Positions 6,778 through 12,232 of a DNA stretch of 12,232 bases are shown piece by piece; positions within the stretch are counted from its first letter, which is position 1; each line of letters opens with the position of its first letter. The stretch spans positions 1 through 12,232 of the forward strand of contig JBFWWW010000121.1 of the NCBI GenBank assembly GCA_050245975.1. Direction: 5' to 3'. Below the pieces are notes generated by a model, which did not search any database, was not told the origin of the DNA, and saw only the letters and a list, made by a program, of their open reading frames with translations. This stretch comes from JBFWWW01 sp050245975 (GTDB lineage: Bacteria; Pseudomonadota; Alphaproteobacteria; Rhizobiales; Hyphomicrobiaceae). A program made the position numbers and the translations under genes.

Positions 6778-7931
6778 TGACGGACGGCGCCGGTCCGCCA
6801 GCATCCGGGATGCAGCCGGCGAGCGTGCCGGTCGCGCTCGGGGCGCGCAGCTACGACGTGCTGATCGGGCGCGGTCTGCTCGCCGGCGCGCCGGCGACGA
6901 TCGCAGGCCGCTTTCCCGGCGCGCGCTGCGGCATCGTCACCGACGCCAACGTGGCAGCCCGGCATCTGAATGCGCTGGAGGCGGGGCTTGCCGCGGCGGG
7001 ACAGCACGCCGGCACCGCCATCCTGCAGCCGGGCGAGGGCACCAAGAGCTTCGCCGAGCTCGCGCGGCTGTGCGATGCGCTTCTCGAGATGGGCCTCGAG
7101 CGCGGCGACCTCGTCGTCGCGCTCGGCGGCGGCGTGATCGGCGATCTCGCAGGGTTCGCCGCCAGCATCCTGCGGCGCGGCGTGCGCTTCATCCAGATCC
7201 CCACGTCCCTGCTGGCGCAGGTCGATTCCTCGGTCGGCGGCAAGACGGGCATCAATTCCACGCTCGGCAAGAACCTGATCGGCAGCTTCCACCAGCCCGT
7301 GCTGGTGCTCGCCGACACCGACGCGCTGTCGACGCTGCCGCAGCGCCAGCTGCGCGCCGGCTACGCGGAGGTGGCCAAGTACGGGCTGCTGGGCGACCGG
7401 GTGTTCTTCGCCTGGCTGGAACAGAACTGGCGCCGCCTGTTCGGCAACGATCCGGCCATTCTCACCGAAGCGGTGGAGACGAGCGTGCGCGCCAAGGCCG
7501 CCATCGTCGCGCGCGACGAGACCGAGACCGGCGACCGCATGCTGCTCAACCTCGGCCACACGTTCGGCCATGCGCTGGAGGCGTGGGCGGGATTTTCCGA
7601 CCGGCTGCTGCACGGCGAGGCGATCGCCATCGGCATGGCGCAGGCGTTCCGCTTCTCGGAGGAGCAGGGACTGTGCCCCGCCGGTACGGCGACGCGCGTG
7701 GCCGCACATCTTGCCGCCGTCGGCCTGCCGACGCGCATCGCCGACATTCCGGGCGCCGAGCGGCCGCAGCCGGAGCAGCTCATGGCGCTGATGCGGCAGG
7801 ACAAGAAGGCGCGCGGCGGCCGGCTGACATTCATACTGGCACGCGGCATCGGCGAGGCGTTCGTGACGCGCGACGTGGCGCAAGACGCCGTCGCCGATTT
7901 CATCGCGCGCGAATGCGCCGCGCGCCGCTGA
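6774..7931 (+). CDS. aroB: 3-dehydroquinate synthase
   Basis: AroB converts DAHP to 3-dehydroquinate using NAD+ and a divalent metal, the second step of the shikimate pathway. The 385-residue protein has the NAD-binding block VALGGGVIGDLAGFAAS (115-131), PTSLLAQVDSSVGGKTGIN (143-161) with Lys157, and the presumed metal ligands Glu199 (AGYAEVAKYG), His262 (NLGHTFGHALE) and His280 (LLHGEAIAIGM). The length is normal for bacterial AroB. The start ATG at 6774 overlaps the aroK stop as ATGA, with GGAGG at 6760-6764, 9 bases upstream. A second ATG follows directly at 6777. The aroK-aroB order is widely conserved. The frame remains open upstream through aroK, but that stretch is a shadow frame. Confidence 0.97.
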   Translation: MMTDGAGPPASGMQPASVPVALGARSYDVLIGRGLLAGAPATIAGRFPGARCGIVTDANVAARHLNALEAGLAAAGQHAGTAILQPGEGTKSFAELARLCDALLEMGLERGDLVVALGGGVIGDLAGFAASILRRGVRFIQIPTSLLAQVDSSVGGKTGINSTLGKNLIGSFHQPVLVLADTDALSTLPQRQLRAGYAEVAKYGLLGDRVFFAWLEQNWRRLFGNDPAILTEAVETSVRAKAAIVARDETETGDRMLLNLGHTFGHALEAWAGFSDRLLHGEAIAIGMAQAFRFSEEQGLCPAGTATRVAAHLAAVGLPTRIADIPGAERPQPEQLMALMRQDKKARGGRLTFILARGIGEAFVTRDVAQDAVADFIARECAARR

Positions 7932-7968
7932 ACCCAGCGCAATTGCAAAGGAGGCTTGCGGACTCGCA

Positions 7969-9288
7969 ATGTCACTCGAGATCGGCCTGATCCTGGCGGC
8001 TATCATCATCACGGTGCTGCTGTCGGCATTCTTCAACGGCAGCGAGACGGCACTGACGGCCTCATCGCGCGCGCGGATGCATGCGCTGGACCAGGAAGGC
8101 AATGCGCGCGCGAAGCTCGTGAACAAGCTGCTCTCGTCGCCGGAGCGCATGATCGGCGCGGTTCTCCTCGGCAACACGCTGGTGGACGTGCTGGCGGCCT
8201 CGCTCGCCTCGAGTCTCGGGCTGGCGCTGCTCGGACCCGCCGGCGTCGCCTATGCGACGGCGATCATGACGCTGGTGATCGTCATCTTCGCGGCCGTGCT
8301 GCCGAAGACCTACGCGCTCGCCTCCGCCGACCGCGCCGCGCTGCTGCTGGCGCCGGCGATGCGCGTGGTCATCTGGGCGCTGACGCCCTTCACCATCGCG
8401 ATCCAGTGGGTCGTGCGCATGATCCTGAAGCTGACGCCGTCGACGGACGACGACGCGGCCAACATCCTCGCCGCGCACGAGGAGATCCGCGGCACCATCG
8501 AGCTGCAGGCGATCGAGGGCGGCGTCGCGCGCGGCGATGCCGACATGCTCGGCGGCGTGCTCGACCTCGGCGATCTGCAGGTGCTCGACATCATGGTGCA
8601 CCGGACGAAGATGGAGACCATCAACGTCGACGACCCGCCGGAAAAGGTCATCGACGAAGTCCTCAAGGGCCAGTACACGCGCGTGCCGCTGTGGAAAGGC
8701 GAGCCGGAGAACATCGTCGGCGTGCTGCACACGAAGGACCTTCTCGGCGCGCTGCGCCGCTCGGCATGGAGCGTGGACACGCTCGACGTCAAAAGCCTCG
8801 CCGCCGAGCCGTGGTTCGTGCCCGACACGACGAGCGTGAAGGACCAGCTCAACGCCTTCCTCAAGCGCAAGGCGCAGCTCGCGCTGGTCGTGGACGAATA
8901 CGGCGAGGTGCAGGGCCTCATCACGCTCGAGGACATCCTGGAGGAAATCGTCGGCCAGATCGCCGACGAGCACGACGTGCACGACGCCGCCATCCGCCCG
9001 CAGCCGGACGGGTCGGTCAACGTCGACGGCTCGGTTGCCGTGCGCGACATCAACCGGCAGATGAACTGGGAGCTGCCGGAGGAGGAGGCGACGACCATCG
9101 CCGGCCTCGTCATCCACGAGGCGCAGACGATCCCGGAGCCGGGGCAGGCCTTCACGTTCTACGGCTACCGCTTCGAAATCCTGCGCAAGAGCCGCAACAA
9201 GATCAACGCCATCCGCATCCGTCCGCTGGGCGGAAAGACGCGACAGGCGCGCAACACTGCCGAAGGCGACGCGCTCGAGGCGGGCTAG
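7969..9288 (+). CDS. CNNM/CorC-type membrane protein (DUF21, CBS pair, CorC_HlyC)
   Basis: The 439-residue protein has the standard three-part design. A DUF21 transmembrane domain (about 1-180) begins LILAAIIITVLLSAFFNGSE, and its conserved SAFFNGSETAL and GNTLVDVLAASLAS mark the cation-transport-associated core. A CBS pair follows (about 200-330, with KVIDEVLKGQYTRVPLW and LALVVDEYGEVQGLITLEDI). The C-terminal CorC_HlyC domain is about 345-425. Relatives (CorB/CNNM) are linked to Mg2+ transport or efflux, while older annotations call them haemolysins; magnesium-related transport is the better guess here. AAAGGAGG (7947-7954) precedes the ATG by 14 bases, a long spacing. It follows aroB by 37 bases on the same strand and probably shares its transcript. 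Confidence 0.93.
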   Translation: MSLEIGLILAAIIITVLLSAFFNGSETALTASSRARMHALDQEGNARAKLVNKLLSSPERMIGAVLLGNTLVDVLAASLASSLGLALLGPAGVAYATAIMTLVIVIFAAVLPKTYALASADRAALLLAPAMRVVIWALTPFTIAIQWVVRMILKLTPSTDDDAANILAAHEEIRGTIELQAIEGGVARGDADMLGGVLDLGDLQVLDIMVHRTKMETINVDDPPEKVIDEVLKGQYTRVPLWKGEPENIVGVLHTKDLLGALRRSAWSVDTLDVKSLAAEPWFVPDTTSVKDQLNAFLKRKAQLALVVDEYGEVQGLITLEDILEEIVGQIADEHDVHDAAIRPQPDGSVNVDGSVAVRDINRQMNWELPEEEATTIAGLVIHEAQTIPEPGQAFTFYGYRFEILRKSRNKINAIRIRPLGGKTRQARNTAEGDALEAG

Positions 9289-9336
9289 CCGGACGCATCA
9301 GGACAGACCAGACCACAAAAACCAGGAGAACTGCAC

Positions 9337-10251
9337 GTGTCGGGCACAAAGGACGAAACGATCGGCTTCATCGGCCTCGGCGCCATGGGCAAGGGCATGG
9401 CCGCCAACTGCGTGCGCAAGGGCTTCAAGCTGATCGTGCACGACATCCGCCCCGAGCCGGTGGCCGAGCTCGTCAAGCTGGGCGCCAGGGCGGCCGCCGA
9501 CGTGACGAGCCTGGCGCGCGACTGCTCGATCATCATCACGGTGCTGCCGACGGGCAAGGAGGTGGCGCAGCTGGTGATCGATGCCGGCGGCATCCTCGAC
9601 CACGCCAGGCCCGGCTCGGTGGTGATGGACCTGTCGACCATCGATCCGGAGACGACCGACCGCCTGCACGAGACCGCACGCAAGAAGGGGCTGAGCGCGG
9701 TCGATGCGCCGATCGGGCGGCTGGCCTGGCACGCGGAGCGCGGCGAGAGCCTGTTCATGGTCGGCGCGGAGGACAAGGACTTCGCGCGCGTGAAGCCGCT
9801 GCTGGAGGCGATGGGCAACACGATCCACCACTGCGGCAAGGGCGGCACGGGCACGCGCACCAAGCTGATCAACAACTATCTCGCCATCACCTCCTGCCAG
9901 CTCAACGCGGAGGCGCTGGCCCTGACGCAGCGCTTCGGGCTCGATCTCGGCAAGACGCTCGATGTCGTGCACGGCACGACCGCAACCAACGGCCAGCTCA
10001 AGATCAACTTCCCGATCAAGGTGCTGGCCGGGGACACGGCGCCGGGATTCACGATCGACCTCGCGCACAAGGACCTCTCGCTGATCGTGCAGGCCGCGAA
10101 TGCCGCAAGGTTGCCGATGCCGCTCGCGGCCTCCGCGCGCGAAGCCTTCTCGACGGCGCGGGCGCGCGGCTTCGGCGGGCAGGACTTCTCGGCCATGGCC
10201 GACGTGCTGTGCGACCTGGTGCAGGCGCCGCGGGCCCGTCTCAAGGGCTGA
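9337..10251 (+). CDS. beta-hydroxyacid dehydrogenase, YihU/3-hydroxyisobutyrate dehydrogenase family
   Basis: This is a 304-residue NAD(P)-dependent reductase starting at GTG 9337, with AGGAG (9324-9328) 8 bases upstream. The Rossmann motif is IGFIGLGAMGKGMAAN (GLGAMG at 13-18). The substrate loop reads DAPIGRLAWHAERGE (123-137), and the catalytic lysine is expected to be Lys176 in TKLINNYLAI, with Asn180 nearby. The C-terminal all-helical domain contains FTIDLAHKDLSLIV and PMPLAASAREAF. The Gly-Arg in the loop, where classical 3-hydroxyisobutyrate dehydrogenases have Ser-Gly-Gly, and the C-terminal blocks recall E. coli YihU (3-sulfolactaldehyde reductase). No other sulfoquinovose genes are in the window, so the substrate is open (sulfolactaldehyde, succinic or tartronate semialdehyde, glyoxylate). 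It lies 48 bases after the CNNM gene and may be co-transcribed. Confidence 0.9.
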   Translation: MSGTKDETIGFIGLGAMGKGMAANCVRKGFKLIVHDIRPEPVAELVKLGARAAADVTSLARDCSIIITVLPTGKEVAQLVIDAGGILDHARPGSVVMDLSTIDPETTDRLHETARKKGLSAVDAPIGRLAWHAERGESLFMVGAEDKDFARVKPLLEAMGNTIHHCGKGGTGTRTKLINNYLAITSCQLNAEALALTQRFGLDLGKTLDVVHGTTATNGQLKINFPIKVLAGDTAPGFTIDLAHKDLSLIVQAANAARLPMPLAASAREAFSTARARGFGGQDFSAMADVLCDLVQAPRARLKG

Positions 10252-10286
10252 GCATCACGCGGGTTTAGCATCATGCTGATTTAGCA

Positions 10287-10430
10287 ATGAAAAACGCCCA
10301 ACCCCGAGGGAGGGGTTGGGCGTCTAAAGCGCGTCATGCGCATGGTGTCGGGAGGGAAACCGACACCGCAGGTGATGCCTTCGGCTAGACGGGGGGCACT
10401 ACCGATGAAGAGTGGCATCACCCACTGATC
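10287..10430 (-). ncRNA. candidate small RNA with three C-rich-loop hairpins
   Basis: The 334-base gap between the dehydrogenase and lolA contains no plausible protein gene but three perfect stems in a row. Read on the minus strand, hairpin I pairs 10422..10414 with 10379..10371 (GGTGATGCC/GGCATCACC), with an inner imperfect stem and a loop containing six C. Hairpin II pairs 10367..10360 with 10351..10344 (GGTGTCGG/CCGACACC) around loop TTTCCCTC. Hairpin III is the intrinsic terminator (10323..10294), with loop TCCCTC and a T run. Hairpins II and III both expose CCCTCCC-like sequence, complementary to ribosome-binding sites. This recalls the alphaproteobacterial anti-Shine-Dalgarno RNA groups (alpha-r14 'cuckoo' RNAs and CcsR), from memory. 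The 5' end is unknown; a start near 10425-10430 is a guess. It could also be processed from the lolA 3' UTR. The T run on one strand only fixes the orientation. Confidence 0.6.
10290..10323 (-). terminator. strong Rho-independent terminator (minus strand)
   Basis: ACGCCCAACCCC (10294-10305) and GGGGTTGGGCGT (10312-10323) form a perfect 12-bp stem with a 6-nt loop. On the minus strand the stem is followed by TTTT (10293..10290). On the plus strand it is followed by CTAAAGC with no T run. It therefore ends leftward transcription, from the small RNA candidate or lolA. The stem could still slow plus-strand transcription coming from the dehydrogenase gene, whose stop is 42 bases before it. Confidence 0.85.
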
Positions 10431-10435
10431 AACAC

Positions 10436-10460
10436 ATAATACGGGCAATCGGCTTTTCAA
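10436..10460 (-). promoter_or_regulatory. weak promoter-like elements upstream of the small RNA candidate
   Basis: On the minus strand, TTGAAA (10460..10455) resembles a -35 box and TATTAT (10441..10436) a -10 box. The spacer is only 13 bases; using the overlapping TTATGT (10439..10434) gives 15. Either is sub-optimal for a housekeeping sigma factor. An alternative sigma factor, or origin from lolA mRNA, is possible. Confidence 0.25.
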
Positions 10461-10467
10461 CAGGGGG

Positions 10468-10495
10468 CGGTAACACCATCACGGATTTGTTACCG
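10468..10495. repeat. inverted repeat CGGTAACA-N12-TGTTACCG
   Basis: Perfect 8-bp arms at 10468-10475 and 10488-10495 lie just upstream of the promoter-like elements of the small RNA candidate and about 90 bases beyond the lolA stop. Spacing and symmetry suit a transcription-factor operator. The core CGGTAA also appears in the palindrome upstream of the LDT cluster (3580-3599). No regulator is recognised. Confidence 0.5.
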
Positions 10496-10585
10496 ATTGT
10501 TTCAGTTATCCCCAGGTTTGGGGTTGCCTGAGTCCGAACAGACACAACTGCCGGCCGCAACACCCGGACGGTATCGCCGGCGCCG

Positions 10586-11311
10586 CTACTGGATCTTCTG
10601 CAGCGCGACCGGTGCGGGTTTGAAGATGCTCTGGTCGATGTCCTCGCTGGTGACGAGGTCCATCAGCTCGACGCGCGTGTCGAGCCCCTGGGCGTCGGTC
10701 GTCACCCACTCCTTCAGCTCCATTGCCGGCTTCTTGGCGATGAAGAGCTTGATGCGGCCGGGCGCGTCCGGACTTTTATCCTGCATTGTCAGAACGATGA
10801 GGTCTTCGGCTTCCTGCAGGTCCATGATGCGCGCGTCGCGCAGGAGATCGACGTCCTTGCGCAGCAGGATGCGGAACGGCGTCTGGTCCAGAGCGACGCG
10901 GTCGTCGGTCTTGAGGTCGAGGTCCTGGATGGCGAGATAATCGCCGTCGGACACGATGACCATCTTGCTGGGCGCGTTGTAGTCGAAGCGGAACCGGCCG
11001 GGGCGCTTCACGAAAATCTTGCCGCGCTGCCGCTTCTTGTCGGCGCTGGTCTGGATGAAGTGGCCCTTGAGATTGATCATGGCGTTGAAATACGCGTTGA
11101 CCTTCTTGATCGTCTCCACCTGGGCCGGCGTCAGGGCCACGTCGCCGGCCGCCGCGGGGTCCTTGGTCACCGTCTGCGCCCAGGTCTGGGGCGGCTGCAT
11201 GGTGTTGCGGGTCACGTCCTGCGCCAGCCCCGCCGACGCGGCGAGGGCAAGACCGAGAAGACCGGCCGAAAGCCCGGCGGCTGCGCGCGCATGCCTGCCT
11301 GCGATCTTCAT
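10586..11311 (-). CDS. lolA: outer-membrane lipoprotein carrier protein LolA
   Basis: LolA carries lipoproteins released by LolCDE across the periplasm towards the outer membrane. The 241-residue product starts at ATG 11311..11309, with GGGGGA 8 bases upstream. The frame is open for 43 more codons upstream, but that stretch has no signal-peptide character. A signal peptide (about 1-30, basic GRHARAAAG then LLGLALAASAGLA, cleavage before QD) is followed by the LolA beta-fold. Recognisable stretches are VNAYFNAMINLKGHFIQTSA, KIFVKRPGRFRFDYNAPSK, IVSDGDYLAIQDLDLK and TPFRILLRKDVDL. The length is slightly above the E. coli protein (about 200 with signal). It lies 162 bases downstream of ftsK in the same direction, the usual alphaproteobacterial ftsK-lolA order. 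Confidence 0.92.
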   Translation of the reverse strand: MKIAGRHARAAAGLSAGLLGLALAASAGLAQDVTRNTMQPPQTWAQTVTKDPAAAGDVALTPAQVETIKKVNAYFNAMINLKGHFIQTSADKKRQRGKIFVKRPGRFRFDYNAPSKMVIVSDGDYLAIQDLDLKTDDRVALDQTPFRILLRKDVDLLRDARIMDLQEAEDLIVLTMQDKSPDAPGRIKLFIAKKPAMELKEWVTTDAQGLDTRVELMDLVTSEDIDQSIFKPAPVALQKIQ

Positions 11312-11347
11312 GTGAACGGTCCCCCGTGTTCGTGCGTGCCCGTGAGG

Positions 11348-11365
11348 TGTCCCAACATTGAGACA
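11348..11365. repeat. short imperfect inverted repeat upstream of lolA
   Basis: TGTCCC-AACATT-GAGACA is a 6-bp inverted repeat with one mismatch (a G-U pair if transcribed) located 37-54 bases upstream of the lolA ATG. It lies in the 162-base ftsK-lolA gap. The rest of that gap holds C/G-rich sequence with three loosely repeated TTATC/TATCGG units (11450-11475) and no convincing terminator for ftsK. Confidence 0.25.
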
Positions 11366-11473
11366 AGATGTGGGCGCGGGCGGCAAAATCCATTGCCGTA
11401 GCGGAGGGTTGGGGGGCGGGACGGCGTTTGTAAAGGCCACCCCGGGGAGTTATCGGGGGGTATCGGCGGGTTA

Positions 11474-12232
11474 TCAGGCGCCGGCGTCGTCGCGGGAGCG
11501 GCTGTTGAGCAGGATCTGGCGCTTGCCGGCATGGTTGGCGGGGGTGATGATCCCCTCCCGTTCCATCCGCTCGATGAGGTCGGCGGCGCGGTTGTAGCCG
11601 ATGGACAGGCGGCGCTGGATGTAGCTGGTCGAGGCCTTCTGGTCGCGCAGCACGATGGCGACGGCGCGGTCGTAGAGGTCCTCCTCGTCCGAGCCGTCGA
11701 GACCGGCGGAATAGTCCTCCGCCTCCTCCGGGATGTCCGTCACGCCCTCGACGTAGCGCGGCGTGCCCTGGCTGCGCAGGTAGTCGGCGATGCTCTCCAC
11801 CTCCTCGTCGGACACGAACGGCCCGTGCACGCGCAGGATCGGGCCGGCGCCGCCCGAGAACAGCATGTCGCCCTGGCCGAGAAGCTGCTCGGCGCCCTGC
11901 TCGTTGAGGATCGTGCGGCTGTCGATCTTGGACGTGACCTTGAAGCTGATGCGCGTCGGGAAGTTGGCCTTGATGGTGCCGGTGATGATGTCGACCGACG
12001 GGCGCTGCGTCGCCATGATGAGATGGATGCCGGCCGCGCGCGCCATCTGCGCCAGGCGCTGCACGGCGCCCTCGATCTCCTTGCCGGCGACGACCATCAG
12101 GTCGGCGAACTCGTCGACCACGACGACGATGTGCGGCATCGGCTCGACGTCCATCGTCTCCGATTCATAGACCGCCTCGCCGGTGCGCTTGTCGAAGCCG
12201 GTCTGAACGGTGCGCGCCAGCGGCTTGCCGCT
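11474..12232 (-). CDS. ftsK: DNA translocase FtsK (partial, C-terminal 252 residues)
   Basis: FtsK is the septal DNA pump that moves chromosome ends and activates XerCD at dif. The gene enters from the right edge and ends with TGA at 11476..11474; the first 26 visible codons extend beyond the nearest in-frame ATG at 12154. Motor-domain signatures are ARTVQTGFDKRTGEAVYES, the Walker B segment IVVVVDEFADLMVVAGKEIE, and AQMARAAGIHLIMATQRP, followed by TGTIKANFPTRISFKVTSK. EQGAEQLLGQGDMLF also matches the motor. The last roughly 65 residues (DEEDLYDRAVAIVLRDQK to the end) form the winged-helix gamma domain that reads KOPS sequences, including ASTSYIQRRLSIGYNRAADL. The N-terminal membrane part and Walker A lie outside the window. 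Confidence 0.96.
   Translation of the reverse strand, partial: SGKPLARTVQTGFDKRTGEAVYESETMDVEPMPHIVVVVDEFADLMVVAGKEIEGAVQRLAQMARAAGIHLIMATQRPSVDIITGTIKANFPTRISFKVTSKIDSRTILNEQGAEQLLGQGDMLFSGGAGPILRVHGPFVSDEEVESIADYLRSQGTPRYVEGVTDIPEEAEDYSAGLDGSDEEDLYDRAVAIVLRDQKASTSYIQRRLSIGYNRAADLIERMEREGIITPANHAGKRQILLNSRSRDDAGA

Noticed and set aside
7956..10268. A 770-codon plus-strand open frame spanning two genes
   Set aside because: It is out of frame with the CNNM protein and the dehydrogenase, both of which have clear motifs and ribosome sites. The Arg/Ala/Gly-rich translation is a shadow.
10294..10323. The 12-bp stem as plus-strand terminator of the dehydrogenase gene
   Set aside because: No T run follows on the plus strand. 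The T run is on the minus strand, so it is annotated as a leftward terminator.
11450..11476. Three loosely repeated TTATC/TATCGG units at the end of ftsK
   Set aside because: The units are short, imperfect and partly inside the ftsK stop region; this looks like G-rich simple sequence rather than a functional array.

Overview
The window looks like a chromosomal core region of a GC-rich alphaproteobacterium, probably of the order Hyphomicrobiales (Rhizobiales). This rests on three things: strong G/C preference at third codon positions, the neighbourhood accA, xerD, a small membrane protein, aroK, aroB and a CNNM/CorC-like protein, and the separate ftsK-lolA pair. The assignment is an inference from gene order and protein character; no rRNA or other taxonomic marker is present. 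I see no mobile element, CRISPR array, tRNA or rRNA.

Left part (about 1-3600, minus strand). The 5' end of a YqhA/UPF0114 membrane-protein gene runs off the left edge. To its right are three tandem genes for YkuD-fold proteins of the YafK/COG3034 type (L,D-transpeptidase-like), transcribed leftwards. Each keeps the His and Cys of the active-site block, but their N-termini differ: a lipoprotein-like signal (first gene), a membrane anchor (second) and a signal peptide (third). The first and second are separated only by one in-frame TAG followed directly by GTG. The third has a long low-complexity tail in which the coding frame is ambiguous. Upstream of the first gene lies a palindrome that overlaps a CtrA-like site.

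Middle part (3695-9288). On the minus strand are accA (fatty-acid synthesis) and xerD (chromosome dimer resolution), with a 47-residue single-span membrane protein just upstream of xerD. A 181-base divergent intergenic region separates these from plus-strand aroK and aroB (shikimate pathway, overlapping by 4 bases), followed by a DUF21-CBS-CorC_HlyC membrane protein.

Right part (9337-12232). A plus-strand beta-hydroxyacid dehydrogenase resembling sulfolactaldehyde reductase YihU is followed by a 334-base gap with no protein gene. That gap holds what looks like a minus-strand small RNA: three hairpins whose loops expose C-rich, anti-Shine-Dalgarno-like sequence, the last being a strong intrinsic terminator. 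Next come lolA (periplasmic lipoprotein carrier) and the 3' end of ftsK (DNA translocase), both on the minus strand. XerD and FtsK belong to the same chromosome-segregation machinery. The LDT cluster, YqhA and LolA all concern the cell envelope.

The observations most worth following are the small RNA candidate at about 10290-10430 and the triplicated YafK-like cluster with its single-stop junction.
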